In this document: in pieces, positions 13,253 through 21,412 of the stretch
Layout: every line of letters starts with the position of its first letter
Position numbering within the stretch: the first letter of the stretch is position 1
Source of the DNA: JAKQHY01 sp034429475
Lineage (GTDB): Bacteria > Chloroflexota > Anaerolineae > B4-G1 > SLSP01
Length of the DNA: 21,412 nt
Assembly (NCBI GenBank): GCA_034429475.1
Contig: DAOUGD010000088.1
Span: forward strand, 1-21,412
Direction of reading: 5' to 3'
Made by a program: the position numbers and the translations under genes
The notes under the pieces: generated by a model
Seen by the model: the letters and a program-made list of their open reading frames with translations, nothing else
The model's database searches: none
What the model was told of the DNA's origin: nothing

Positions 13253-16045
13253 ATGACTATGGCAATGAACGCCGGCTATCAACAGGGGTTTCCATATATT
13301 CTTCCACGTAACACCATGCTGCGGGATCGAAAACGGGCCATTGCGGAAATTACTAAAACCTTACAACAGGCTTTGTTGCTGGGGGATTACCAGGGCCAGG
13401 GTCGCGAACAAACCATTGCGGAAACGACTAAGGAGAAAATTAAGAACCTCCCTACACCGGAATATACAGATGAACAACTTCGGAACCTCCAACAAATCGC
13501 ACAATTTTCATCTGAGATTGAAATTGAACCCTTACGCCAATTGGCTGCTGTCTATTTAGAGGACCCTGACCCGCGTATTCGCGCTGAGGTATGTTATGCA
13601 CTAGGCCGGTCTGGAAAATATGAGTTTATCGCCACTTTGCAACATATGCGGGATGACCCTGCTCCTTGGGTGCAACGACAGGCCGAGGAAGCAATTGGCA
13701 AACTGGAGCAAACCATTTCAAACTGGCCGGATTATTCAAAACTAAGAAATCAGATCAATAACATCGCAGAATCAAACTACGACGCAGAACAAGTGCGCGC
13801 ACTGGTTCAATTTGGTCTTTATGACGAAGATTTGGAAATTCGCAAGCTGGCGATCGCTCTCCTCACGAAATGGGGCGAAGTTAATTTAAAAGAAGCATTT
13901 GAACTTGAGCCACGGCTCCAGGAAATAGCAATTTCAGATGCCGAAGAACAAACAGTACGGGAAGAAGCAGAAAAGCTGCTCAGTGCCTGGAAAATTATCC
14001 AGGGAGAGACGCTAAAGTTGGAGATTTTCCAGGCTGCTGATGTCTATGGGAAAATTGCGGCGCTCAACAGAATATCAGATATATCTGCCAAATCCACACT
14101 CACAAATCTGAATACCCTTCTACAATATGCCTTCGTGGATACAGAACCTGTGGTCAGAGGAACCGCTGTGCAGGTGCTGGCCCAGTGGGTCCAGGAGGAC
14201 TTGCGCACTTGCATCCCACTAGAGCCACAAGTGCGGCATTTGGCTCTTTATGATCCTGATGAGTGGGTACGCAGTCAAGCAGCTTTGGCGGCCCGAAGAC
14301 TTTATTGGCCGGCATTTATACAAAGTAAAGGTTTGTTCATTTTGCTGACTTCTATTATCGGGGCGATACTTATCTACTTCATTTCTGCGGCTTTTACCAG
14401 TCCTCAGGCGAGTCATGCTGCACTCCCCTGGTGCGCATTCCCCTATGCTCAAACCGTTTTGGAAACCCCTGGCGTTCGGGATGCCGCTAATGTGTTAGGT
14501 GTACCTGACTGGCAAATTGCGAGCATAGGCGTTGAAGAAAATGCCACATTGCTTCTTGATATGGGGGAAGACAATGCTATTATCCCAGGCCCTGGCATTG
14601 ATTTGATCTATTATGAACGGCCTTTTGATCCCGGCATTCAGTTAGATGGTGTTCAGATTGCTGTTGCAGAAGATAGTGGTTCTGGAACACCAGGGCCTTT
14701 TACACCAGTCTTCGTTTGGGGCGATGACAACACTGACAACAATGGCGATATCCCTGAACAGTATTACATAAACGGTGAACAATTTAATTGCCCAATCCAT
14801 GCTAATGATCTGCACAGTACTACCGGTATCGGTATTGATATTGGTGGAGCCAGTGATAAGACCTATCGTTTTGTTCAAATACAACCATACCCTACGGGTG
14901 AAGCAGTGGGAGACGAGAACCTTCTTGCTGAGGCCGATGCAATCGAAAGAATGTGCCCTATCCCCACACCAACATACACGCCGGAACCTGTACTGACGTC
15001 CACATCTCTTCCAAGTCCCATTGATACCCCCACAATACCTACGGACACTCCAACTGTCACATCGGAGCCTACCCTGACGTCCACACCCCTTCCAATCTCC
15101 ACGGATACACCCACGGCTACGGATACCCCTACCGCTACATCCGAACCCACCCTGACACCCACGCCTTCCCCAAAACCTACGGAGGTACCAAAAGCGACAG
15201 TCACAGATACCCCGACCATTACACCCAAACCCACCCTGACGCCCACGCCTTCCCCAAAACCTACGAATACCCCAACAGCGACAGCGACAGATACCCCTAC
15301 CATTACGCCCAAACCCACACTGACACTCACACCTTCCCCAAAACCTACGAATACCCCCACAGCGACAGCGACAGATACCCCTACTGCTACACCGAAACTC
15401 ACACCAACACCTTCACCTAAGCCTACCAGTACACCAACGAAGACACTCGTAGATTCCCCCACAGCCACATCAAAACCCACACCAGCTCCTATCCACTCTC
15501 AAACCCCATCACCTACTCTTATGGTTACCGCAACCACCGGGCCCACGGACACACCATCTCTTGCACCCACCAAAGTGATGGTAACGCCAACTGATACACC
15601 GGTTATTGTAGCATCCGAAACGTTGCCACCGACTAACACGCCCATTTCAACATCAACACCAAGCCCTGCACCATCTGCTACGGTAACCACTCCCTCGTCA
15701 CCATCTGATTCTCCATTATCTGAATATATAACAAAAATTATGGCTATCACCATGTTGTTATTTAGCGTTATCGGATCTCTGGCACTAAAAGAATATTGGA
15801 TGTTAAAGTCAATATCCAAAAAGTGGAAACATCCATGGGCCAACTTGCTCCCTCAGATTCAAAATCGAACTACCACAATCATTAACGAACTTGAAGAATT
15901 GGAAGAGATTACCCGGTCTTACTCAGAGCACAAGTTGCCTGTACCGCCAGAAATAGGGGCCGCAATCATTCGCAAAAGATTCTCGCTCCTTGAATCTCGC
16001 AGACAGCTTTCTGACGTCGAGAAAACTGCTCGAGACAGTAGTTGA
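13253..16045 (+). CDS. HEAT-repeat transmembrane protein with extracellular Pro/Thr stalk
   Basis: 930 residues with an unusual plan. Residues 75-355 are helical pairs of HEAT/PBS-lyase type (for example YLEDPDPRIRAEVCYALGRS and LYDPDEWVRSQAALAARRL). A first transmembrane helix lies at about 360-381. Residues 390-550 form a beta-rich, Asp-rich outside domain (LLLDMGEDNAIIPGPGIDLI, FVWGDDNTDNNGD) with a few Cys. Residues 570-815 are a Pro/Thr stalk, partly of 28-residue repeats. A second transmembrane helix spans about 826-846, and an 84-residue basic, helical tail follows. Both ends would face the cytoplasm. The gene starts 11 bases after the receiver stop, with a weak GGCGGG ribosome site. 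The likely role is to relay between the outside and the soluble kinase/receiver pair. I know no named family with this plan. Confidence 0.7.
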   Translation: MTMAMNAGYQQGFPYILPRNTMLRDRKRAIAEITKTLQQALLLGDYQGQGREQTIAETTKEKIKNLPTPEYTDEQLRNLQQIAQFSSEIEIEPLRQLAAVYLEDPDPRIRAEVCYALGRSGKYEFIATLQHMRDDPAPWVQRQAEEAIGKLEQTISNWPDYSKLRNQINNIAESNYDAEQVRALVQFGLYDEDLEIRKLAIALLTKWGEVNLKEAFELEPRLQEIAISDAEEQTVREEAEKLLSAWKIIQGETLKLEIFQAADVYGKIAALNRISDISAKSTLTNLNTLLQYAFVDTEPVVRGTAVQVLAQWVQEDLRTCIPLEPQVRHLALYDPDEWVRSQAALAARRLYWPAFIQSKGLFILLTSIIGAILIYFISAAFTSPQASHAALPWCAFPYAQTVLETPGVRDAANVLGVPDWQIASIGVEENATLLLDMGEDNAIIPGPGIDLIYYERPFDPGIQLDGVQIAVAEDSGSGTPGPFTPVFVWGDDNTDNNGDIPEQYYINGEQFNCPIHANDLHSTTGIGIDIGGASDKTYRFVQIQPYPTGEAVGDENLLAEADAIERMCPIPTPTYTPEPVLTSTSLPSPIDTPTIPTDTPTVTSEPTLTSTPLPISTDTPTATDTPTATSEPTLTPTPSPKPTEVPKATVTDTPTITPKPTLTPTPSPKPTNTPTATATDTPTITPKPTLTLTPSPKPTNTPTATATDTPTATPKLTPTPSPKPTSTPTKTLVDSPTATSKPTPAPIHSQTPSPTLMVTATTGPTDTPSLAPTKVMVTPTDTPVIVASETLPPTNTPISTSTPSPAPSATVTTPSSPSDSPLSEYITKIMAITMLLFSVIGSLALKEYWMLKSISKKWKHPWANLLPQIQNRTTTIINELEELEEITRSYSEHKLPVPPEIGAAIIRKRFSLLESRRQLSDVEKTARDSS
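15119..15451 (+). repeat. 84-bp tandem repeats encoding the Pro/Thr stalk
   Basis: Units start at 15119, 15203, 15287 and 15371. The first three are exactly 84 bp and the fourth 81 bp, one codon shorter. Each encodes a variant of TDTPTITPKPTLTPTPSPKP plus a short linker. Units 2 and 3 are nearly identical at the DNA level, pointing to recent duplication. Copy number probably varies between strains. Confidence 0.8.
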
Positions 16046-16121
16046 AGTACATGGTCAATCTGGGCTTATGGGATGGTACAGACAATCTTTCAAGATCATG
16101 TAGCTTGATGGAGCATACACT

Positions 16122-16880
16122 ATGAAAAAGAAGGAATCCTCAAAACAGTGGGTAATATGGACACTCGTAATTCTAGGATTGGTCGCGGCTTTGTTTTTAT
16201 ACTTACGTACTGGCGATACCGACACGAAATTAAATGAGGCTTTGACCTCTTTGTTCGCCGAGACATTTGGTGCAATCTTAACTGCATTCACACTAGACCG
16301 TTATCTTAAAAGACGAGAAGATAAACGCCGATCCGACACCGAAGGGTTGCTTTACAGAAAAGTACTGCAAATCACGGAAGAGATTTTGGGAAACCTGATT
16401 TCTCCTGCCGCCTATGGTCAGGACTACGAGTTCCGACAGAACACTATCGGAGATGTAGTAGCACCTCTTATTAGCAAAGTATCAAATTACGAAATCGCCC
16501 CTAATTTAATCAAACTTTTTGAACTATATCTCACAGAAGGCGATTCAGACTCATTTATAACGCTTCAATTAACATTGCTAAAACTTAGAGAGCACGTTAG
16601 TCAGTGTTTGGATCGAATCATACAGTTGCCTGATTCTCCAACAATTGCGCAATTTATGAGAATCGAAGATGCGTTGGAAAGTGTACAGAAGCTGCTCAAA
16701 ACAACTGATCCTGATACACATTACTTTATTGATCAGTTGGCAAAAAATCCCGAAGCACAGAAGCGCTACTTAGAAGAGATGCGTCAATCGCTCACAGGGA
16801 TAGCTATAGCCGCTGACAAACTCAGGATTTACCTTAGAGAAGAAATACTCCCGCAATACTTTCAAATCAACAATCTCTGA
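16122..16880 (+). CDS. Membrane protein with N-terminal helical hairpin
   Basis: 252 residues. A transmembrane helix at about 10-28 (WVIWTLVILGLVAALFLYL) is followed by a short polar loop and a second, weaker hydrophobic segment at 41-58 (LTSLFAETFGAILTAFTL). A strongly basic stretch DRYLKRREDKRR (59-70) follows, then a long helical cytoplasmic domain without recognisable motifs. The two-helix hairpin plus helical domain recalls small effector or scaffold membrane proteins, but I cannot assign it to a family. GGAG lies eight bases before the ATG. It is 76 bases after the HEAT protein gene, in the same orientation and with the same AT-rich composition, so it probably belongs to the same cargo rather than to hsdR. 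Confidence 0.6.
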   Translation: MKKKESSKQWVIWTLVILGLVAALFLYLRTGDTDTKLNEALTSLFAETFGAILTAFTLDRYLKRREDKRRSDTEGLLYRKVLQITEEILGNLISPAAYGQDYEFRQNTIGDVVAPLISKVSNYEIAPNLIKLFELYLTEGDSDSFITLQLTLLKLREHVSQCLDRIIQLPDSPTIAQFMRIEDALESVQKLLKTTDPDTHYFIDQLAKNPEAQKRYLEEMRQSLTGIAIAADKLRIYLREEILPQYFQINNL

Positions 16881-16957
16881 ATTGATAGATAACCATTACT
16901 GTAACTATCCCCAAGGGGCATACAACGCGTTGCTGCTCATTGTGAACAGGGAGGCTA

Positions 16958-19900
16958 ATGAATAAAGAATACACCCAAGTTGAGCTACCTTTCATCCAGC
17001 AACTTCAAGCCCTCGGCTGGGCCACCCTCGAAGGCGACACCGACGTCCCCTACCTCACCGAACGTGAGAATTTCAAGGACGTGCTGCTCAAAAGCCGCCT
17101 GCGGGACGCTTTGCGCCGCATCAACCTGGATCAGAGCGACCAGCCCTGGATGGAGGAATCCCATCTCGACCAGGCAGTCGGTATTCTCGAACGCCTGGGG
17201 CAGCACGGCCTCATCCCCAACAACAAAGCCGCCACGCATTTGCTGCTCAAAGGCGCGGTGCTCGCAGGGCCGACCCTTCACAACGAGACATTCAGGGCAG
17301 GCGGCGAACTGCGCACCGTGCAGTACATTGACTTCGAGTACCCAGAGCGCAACGACTTCCTGGCGATCAACCAGTTCCGCGTCTGGCCGCAGTGGGGGAC
17401 GGATCAGCGCGGCTCCATCATTCCCGACATCGTGCTCTTCGTCAACGGCATCCCCCTCGTGGTGATTGAGGCCAAGTCTCCCAACCTGGAAAACCCGCTG
17501 ACTGAGGCCATCACGCAACTGCTGCGCTACTCCAACCAACGGGAGGATGTGCCGGAGCCGGAAGGCGCAGAACAGCTTTTTCACTACACCCAACTGACCA
17601 TCGCGGCCTGTATGGAGACCGCCCGACTAGGTACGGTCGGCGCGCAGTATCGCCATTACCTGGAATGGAAAGACCCGCATCCCGCCACGCCCGCGCAGAT
17701 CGCGCAGGAGCTTGGGCTGGCGGGAGACGCGCTCAAGAGCCAACACCTTCTCGTCGCCGGCGTGCTGCGCCCGGCGCTGCTGCTCGACATCGTGCGTTGC
17801 TTCACCCTCTTCACCGAAGTAGACGGGCGCGAGGTCAAGATTGTGCCGCGTTACCAACAGGTGCGCGCCGTCACCAAAGCCGTCGCCCGCCTGCAAACCG
17901 GCGAGACCAAAGCCCAGCACGGCGAATTTGATCAGCGCGGCGGCATTATCTGGCACACCCAAGGCTCCGGCAAAAGCCTCAGTATGGTCTTCCTGGTGCG
18001 CAAGCTGCGCACACTGCCGGTGCTGCGCCGTTTCAAGATCGTCGTTGTCACCGACCGCACCAAGCTGGAAAAACAACTCGCCGATACCGCCGTCCTCATT
18101 GGCGAACCGCTCCAACGCGCGAAAAGCGTGAACAAGCTCAAGGACCTGCTCCGCGAACCAGGCGCGGGCCTAGTCTTTGGGATGATCCAGAAGGCGCAGG
18201 ATCACACTCAGCGCCGGCACACCCCAACAAATGCCACCAAGTGGGACGTCCTGAACCCTTCCGAGGAAATCTTGCTCCTGGTGGATGAGGCGCACCGCTC
18301 GCACACCAACACCCTCCACGCCAACCTGGAAGAGGCGCTGCCCAACTGCGCCATGATCGGCTTCACCGGCACACCCATCTTCGAGGCAGATAAAAAGCCC
18401 ACGCACGAAATCTTCGGCCCGTTCATTGACACTTACACCCTGCGCGAATCCCAGGACGACGGCGCGACCGTGCCCATCCTCTACGAAGGGCGCAAGATGT
18501 TGGGGGACGTGGCGCAACGCGAGCGCCTGGATGCGGCGTTTCAGGAGACCTTCTGGGAATACACCGAGGAGGAACGCGAGGTCATCAAGCGCGCCTACGC
18601 CACCACCGGCGACGTGCTGGAAGCCGAGAAACTGATTGAGGCTAAAGCGCGGGATATGCTGCGTCACTACGTCACCACCGTGATGCCGAATGGGTTCAAG
18701 GCGCAGGTCACGGGCGTGAGCCGCCTGGCCGCCGCGCGCTATCAAGCCGCTCTGGAAGGCGCGCTGCCCGACCTCGTGACCGAACTGGAGGCGTTGGCGG
18801 CTGCGCCGGTCGAAGTGCGGCAGGCGTCCACCCTCGCGCCGGCCCTGCCGCACCTGGAACGGGTGCGCCGGCTGCGCTTCGTGGCCGTCGTTTCAGGGGG
18901 CCACAACGACAAACCCATCACCAAACGCTGGACTTCGGCGCATCAACAAGAGTTGGATGTCGAGGATTTCAAGAAACCCTTCGCCCTTGACCGGATCGAA
19001 GGGTTCACGGCTATCCTGGTGGTCCAGAATATGCTGCTGACCGGCTTTGATGCGCCCGTTGAACAAGCCCTCTACATTGACCGACCCATGCAGGGCTACG
19101 AACTACTGCAAGCCATCGCCCGCGTCAATCGCACCTATACCCACAAAGAGGCCGGACTGGTGGTGGACTACTTCGGCCTGGCGCGTTACGTCAAAGAGGC
19201 GTTGGACGTGTACACCGTGGGCGAGCGGCAGGGTGCGTTCCGTTCCATCCTGGAGCAATTGCCCAAACTCGAGGCGCGCCACCGGCGCGTGATGGGCCTG
19301 TTCGCCGGTCAGGACATCTACGATACCGACGCCTGCGTCCACCTGCTGCGGGATGCCCGGTTGCGGGCGCAGTTCACCGTTGCGCTGGGCGACTTCCTGC
19401 AAACGCTCGATACCGTGTTGCCGCGTCCCCAGGCGTTGCCCTACGTGGACGACGCGCGGCAATTGAGCCTCATCCGCACGCTGGCGCGCAATCGTTACCG
19501 CGACGAACAACTCGCTATCGCCGGGGCGGAGGCCAAAGTCCGCCAATTGATTGACGAACACGTCATCGGGCAGGGCATTGATCCCACCATCCCCCCGCTG
19601 GACATCCTGGCCGCTGAGTTTGAAAGGCATGTGGGCGCACTCCCTTCCCCCCGCGCCCAGGCTGCCGAGATGGAGTTCGCCGCCCGGCACCACATCCGCC
19701 AGCGCTACCAGGAAGACCCGGTTTACTATCGCAAACTGAGCGAGCGCCTGGAAGACATCCTTCAACGGTTTGCCGACAACTGGCAGGCCCAAGTCGAGGC
19801 CCTGAAGGACTTGCTGCGCCATCACGCCGCGACCCAGGCCGAAGTCAGCCGCGAGGAGCGGCGGATGCAGCCCTTCCTGCGGCTCCTGCGGGAGGCATCC

Positions 19901-20146
19901 CCGGCGCAAGATCACGAGCGACTGGCCCGCGCTACAGTAGAACTGGTCAATGACTTGATCCGGCCCGAAATACAGCGCGTGGATTTCTGGCGCAATCGCG
20001 CCACACAAGTCGAGCTGGGCAGCCGTATCGGCCAATACCTGGACGATCACGACCTGGTGCCCTTCGACCAGGTCAAGGCGCTGGCCGACCAAATGGTGCA
20101 AACGGCCAAAGCCAACCACCTGTTGCTGGTGTCGCCGGAATTGTGA
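16958..20146 (+). CDS. hsdR: Type I restriction endonuclease, R (motor/nuclease) subunit
   Basis: 1062 residues, the normal length. The nuclease domain shows the PD-ExK signature: Asp157 (IIPDIVLF), then Glu171 and Lys173 (VVIEAKSP). The motor domain has Walker A HTQGSGKS (333-340, Lys339), the DEAH box VDEAHRSH (442-449), and later helicase motifs GFTGTPI and LLTGFDAPVEQALYIDRP. With HsdM2HsdS it translocates and cuts DNA lacking the site methylation. GGGAGG precedes the ATG at 16958. It is separated from hsdS by 6.3 kb of AT-richer cargo, which is unusual for this operon type, but its GC-rich composition matches hsdM. The metallopeptidase gene starts at its stop codon. Confidence 0.95.
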   Translation: MNKEYTQVELPFIQQLQALGWATLEGDTDVPYLTERENFKDVLLKSRLRDALRRINLDQSDQPWMEESHLDQAVGILERLGQHGLIPNNKAATHLLLKGAVLAGPTLHNETFRAGGELRTVQYIDFEYPERNDFLAINQFRVWPQWGTDQRGSIIPDIVLFVNGIPLVVIEAKSPNLENPLTEAITQLLRYSNQREDVPEPEGAEQLFHYTQLTIAACMETARLGTVGAQYRHYLEWKDPHPATPAQIAQELGLAGDALKSQHLLVAGVLRPALLLDIVRCFTLFTEVDGREVKIVPRYQQVRAVTKAVARLQTGETKAQHGEFDQRGGIIWHTQGSGKSLSMVFLVRKLRTLPVLRRFKIVVVTDRTKLEKQLADTAVLIGEPLQRAKSVNKLKDLLREPGAGLVFGMIQKAQDHTQRRHTPTNATKWDVLNPSEEILLLVDEAHRSHTNTLHANLEEALPNCAMIGFTGTPIFEADKKPTHEIFGPFIDTYTLRESQDDGATVPILYEGRKMLGDVAQRERLDAAFQETFWEYTEEEREVIKRAYATTGDVLEAEKLIEAKARDMLRHYVTTVMPNGFKAQVTGVSRLAAARYQAALEGALPDLVTELEALAAAPVEVRQASTLAPALPHLERVRRLRFVAVVSGGHNDKPITKRWTSAHQQELDVEDFKKPFALDRIEGFTAILVVQNMLLTGFDAPVEQALYIDRPMQGYELLQAIARVNRTYTHKEAGLVVDYFGLARYVKEALDVYTVGERQGAFRSILEQLPKLEARHRRVMGLFAGQDIYDTDACVHLLRDARLRAQFTVALGDFLQTLDTVLPRPQALPYVDDARQLSLIRTLARNRYRDEQLAIAGAEAKVRQLIDEHVIGQGIDPTIPPLDILAAEFERHVGALPSPRAQAAEMEFAARHHIRQRYQEDPVYYRKLSERLEDILQRFADNWQAQVEALKDLLRHHAATQAEVSREERRMQPFLRLLREASPAQDHERLARATVELVNDLIRPEIQRVDFWRNRATQVELGSRIGQYLDDHDLVPFDQVKALADQMVQTAKANHLLLVSPEL

Positions 20147-20847
20147 TGTCCGCCACTTTGACTTTTGAAGACCTGACCGTGGAGATCCGCGAAAGTGCGC
20201 GCCGGAGCACGCTTGAACTGATCGTCGAGCGTGACGGCAGCCTGATTCTGGCAACGCCACCCAACGTGCCCCAGGCGACGCTAGAAGACTTCGTCGAAGA
20301 GCGCAGCGAATGGCTCTATACCAAACTCATCGAAAAGGATCAGCAAGCGCGCCTGCACGATCCCCGGCAATACGCCAATGGTGAGGGTTTCTACTACCAG
20401 GGGCACAGCTACCGGCTGAAGATCGCGGCTGCAACGGAGCAGAAACCGCCCCTACGATTGTATCAGGGACGCTTCACCTTACGGCAAGACGCTTTGCCCC
20501 AGGCGCGGGAACATTTCATCCAGTGGTACACGCGGCATCTTCCTCCCATCCTGAACGAGCATCTGGGAAGTCTAACCGAACGTATCGGCACAACCCCACG
20601 CGAGGTACACATCCAAGACCTGGGGTATCGTTGGGCCTCTGCCAACCGGCGCGGGCATCTCTACTTCCACTGGCGGGTGGCGCTGTTGCCCCACCGGATG
20701 AGCGAGTATCTCGTAGCGCACGAGTTGGTACACTTGCGCGAGCGGTATCACACCCCCGCCTTCTGGGAGCGTCTGGAACGAGTCCTGCCGGACTATGAAG
20801 AACGGCGGCAGTGGCTGGCGCAAGAGGGCGGAAAGTATGATTTGTGA
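20146..20847 (+). CDS. YgjP-like (M48/DUF45-type) zinc metallopeptidase
   Basis: 233 residues from the ATG at 20146, which overlaps the hsdR stop in a TGATG junction; a GTG one codon earlier is possible. The zinc site is HELVH (192-196) in YLVAHELVHLRERYHTPAFW, with His202 as the likely third ligand. The following PDYEERRQWL is typical of YgjP/WLM-type proteins. Upstream, the usual WGSC-like segment reads RWASANRRG. YgjP-type peptidases often sit next to hsdR, as I recall from restriction loci, and may process or dispose of restriction subunits; that role is not proven. Tight coupling to hsdR supports a shared function. Confidence 0.85.
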   Translation: MSATLTFEDLTVEIRESARRSTLELIVERDGSLILATPPNVPQATLEDFVEERSEWLYTKLIEKDQQARLHDPRQYANGEGFYYQGHSYRLKIAAATEQKPPLRLYQGRFTLRQDALPQAREHFIQWYTRHLPPILNEHLGSLTERIGTTPREVHIQDLGYRWASANRRGHLYFHWRVALLPHRMSEYLVAHELVHLRERYHTPAFWERLERVLPDYEERRQWLAQEGGKYDL

Positions 20848-20989
20848 GGCAGGCAATGAACAGGTCGCCTACTACGCCCTACCGTCGGCTGCCCGCGCCC
20901 CCTATCGCGGCGAATACATTGAGTACTGGGCTTTTGTGCCGCATCCTCTGCCGCCGACCCTGGATTGGAGTGATAGTCGCTTAGGATAA
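20837..20989 (+). pseudogene. Fic-family protein, N-terminal fragment
   Basis: A 50-codon frame from ATG 20837, overlapping the metallopeptidase end by 11 bases and stopping at TAA 20987-20989. The segment YIEYWAFVPHPLPPTLDWSD resembles the Fic N-terminal pattern (an aFxPxPLPPxxxW-like stretch before the Fic domain). No Fic catalytic motif follows, and the same frame runs directly into a higB remnant after the stop. I read it as the leftover of a Fic-type toxin or effector gene joined to higB by deletion. The match is from memory and short. Confidence 0.45.
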
Positions 20990-21067
20990 CTCCCTACCGG
21001 CGTCGTCTACATCCGCTTCGTTGGCGCCCACGCCGAGTATAACCAGATTGATGCGGAGACTATCTAA
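20990..21067 (+). pseudogene. higB: HigB-type toxin, C-terminal remnant
   Basis: Reading from 20990, in the frame of the preceding fragment after its stop, 25 codons give LPTGVVYIRFVGAHAEYNQI and DAETI, then TAA at 21065-21067. VYIRFVGxHxEYxxIDxETI is the characteristic end of HigB mRNA interferases. The first three quarters of the toxin, including the catalytic part, are missing and no start codon is present, so it cannot be active. Confidence 0.7.
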
Positions 21068-21105
21068 TGAAACCTAAAATTATCAAAAATGAAACCGATT
21101 ACTAG
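21067..21105 (+). pseudogene. higA: HigA-type antitoxin, N-terminal remnant
   Basis: The ATG at 21067 overlaps the higB stop (TAATG), as in intact higBA operons. Twelve codons MKPKIIKNETDY match the usual HigA start, where EAALARIE-like sequence would follow. Instead TAG comes at 21103-21105 and an IS630-type element follows, so the gene was most likely broken by its insertion. Confidence 0.65.
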
Positions 21106-21412
21106 TACATCGTAAAAAAAGAAACTCGAATTTTTTGACAAACCGGTCAAATGTGTAACCATGACCGGATGAACAAACAACACGTACAACTCAGTGAAGA
21201 AGATCAAAAATATCTGGAAACCTTAACCCGCACAGGCGAATTGAGCGTCAAAGTCTACCGGCGGGCGCTCGCGCTCTTGGAGCTGGGGCGCGGGAAAACG
21301 TATACCGCCGTGGCGGAAACACTAAACGTCACCATTCCTACCCTATCGGGATGGGCAGCAAGATATGCAGAGGAGGGTATCGCTGCGCTGTACGATAGAC
21401 CGCGTTCCGGCA
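21106..21412 (+). mobile_element. IS630-family element, left part
   Basis: The sequence changes character right after the higA fragment. It carries AT-rich terminal-looking DNA (about 21100-21135) with TTGACA at 21135-21140, and then the transposase gene. IS630 elements insert at TA; candidate TA dinucleotides lie in GATTACTAGTA (21097-21107). The exact end cannot be fixed without the right end, which lies beyond the window. Confidence 0.6.
21169..21412 (+). CDS. IS630-family transposase, N-terminal part
   Basis: 81 codons from ATG 21169 to the window edge, open throughout. The protein begins MNKQHVQLSEEDQKYLETLT. Its HTH region (VYRRALALLELGRGKTYTAV, then AETLNVTIPTLSGWAARYAE and EGIAALYDRPRSG) is the characteristic helix-turn-helix start of IS630/Tc1-type transposases. 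The DDE catalytic domain would lie outside the window. No strong ribosome site precedes the ATG. Confidence 0.85.
   Translation, partial: MNKQHVQLSEEDQKYLETLTRTGELSVKVYRRALALLELGRGKTYTAVAETLNVTIPTLSGWAARYAEEGIAALYDRPRSG

Noticed and set aside
15119..15451. CRISPR-like repeat array
   Set aside because: Units are contiguous 84-bp coding repeats with no unique spacers and stay in frame inside a long gene.
14875..15480. Minus-strand Gly/Val-rich repetitive frame
   Set aside because: Exact antisense of the Pro/Thr repeat; repeats are open in several frames by composition.
19103..20260. Minus-strand frame of 385 codons inside hsdR
   Set aside because: Antisense shadow of a complete HsdR motor and coupling region; no start signal or family resemblance.

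Overview
The window looks like chromosomal DNA of a Chloroflexota bacterium (Anaerolineae or Caldilineae type). This is inference from style, not a search: high-GC housekeeping-like genes, a Pro/Thr-rich extracellular linker of the TPTPTATDTP kind that is very common in that phylum, PocR-domain signalling, and an IS630 transposase. The window is entirely accessory DNA and divides into three blocks.

Block 1 (1 to about 6500) reads as an integrated mobile element. One tightly packed minus-strand operon starts at a promoter near 5953-5981 and runs: ribbon-helix-helix protein, tyrosine recombinase, two small membrane proteins, FtsK/TraB-like DNA translocase, another small membrane protein, a membrane protein ending in a winged helix, a small DnaB-like protein without a P-loop, a winged-helix protein, and the start of one more gene at the left edge. 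Almost every junction overlaps or is within a few bases. A divergent XRE repressor at 6040-6477 faces the operon. The layout resembles conjugative elements that move double-stranded DNA with an FtsK-type pump (AICE-like): no relaxase and no mating-pair genes are visible. Two repeat arrays fit such an element: six helically phased copies of GGTTTGAG at the 3' end of the translocase gene, and four 22-bp iteron-like units at the 3' end of the winged-helix gene.

Block 2 (6776-20847) is a type I restriction-modification locus, hsdM-hsdS-[cargo]-hsdR-metallopeptidase. Between hsdS and hsdR sits a clearly AT-richer cargo on the same strand: a soluble PocR-GAF histidine kinase, a stand-alone receiver, a 930-residue membrane-spanning protein (cytoplasmic HEAT-like repeats, an outside domain, a Pro/Thr stalk and a cytoplasmic tail), and a 252-residue membrane protein. 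I do not recognise this four-gene set as a described system. It is the best candidate here for something new: a sensory or defence module embedded in a restriction locus.

Block 3 (20837-21412) is decay: a fragment of a Fic-type protein start, the last 25 codons of a higB toxin, the first 12 codons of its higA antitoxin, and then an IS630-family transposase that runs off the right edge and probably interrupted higA.
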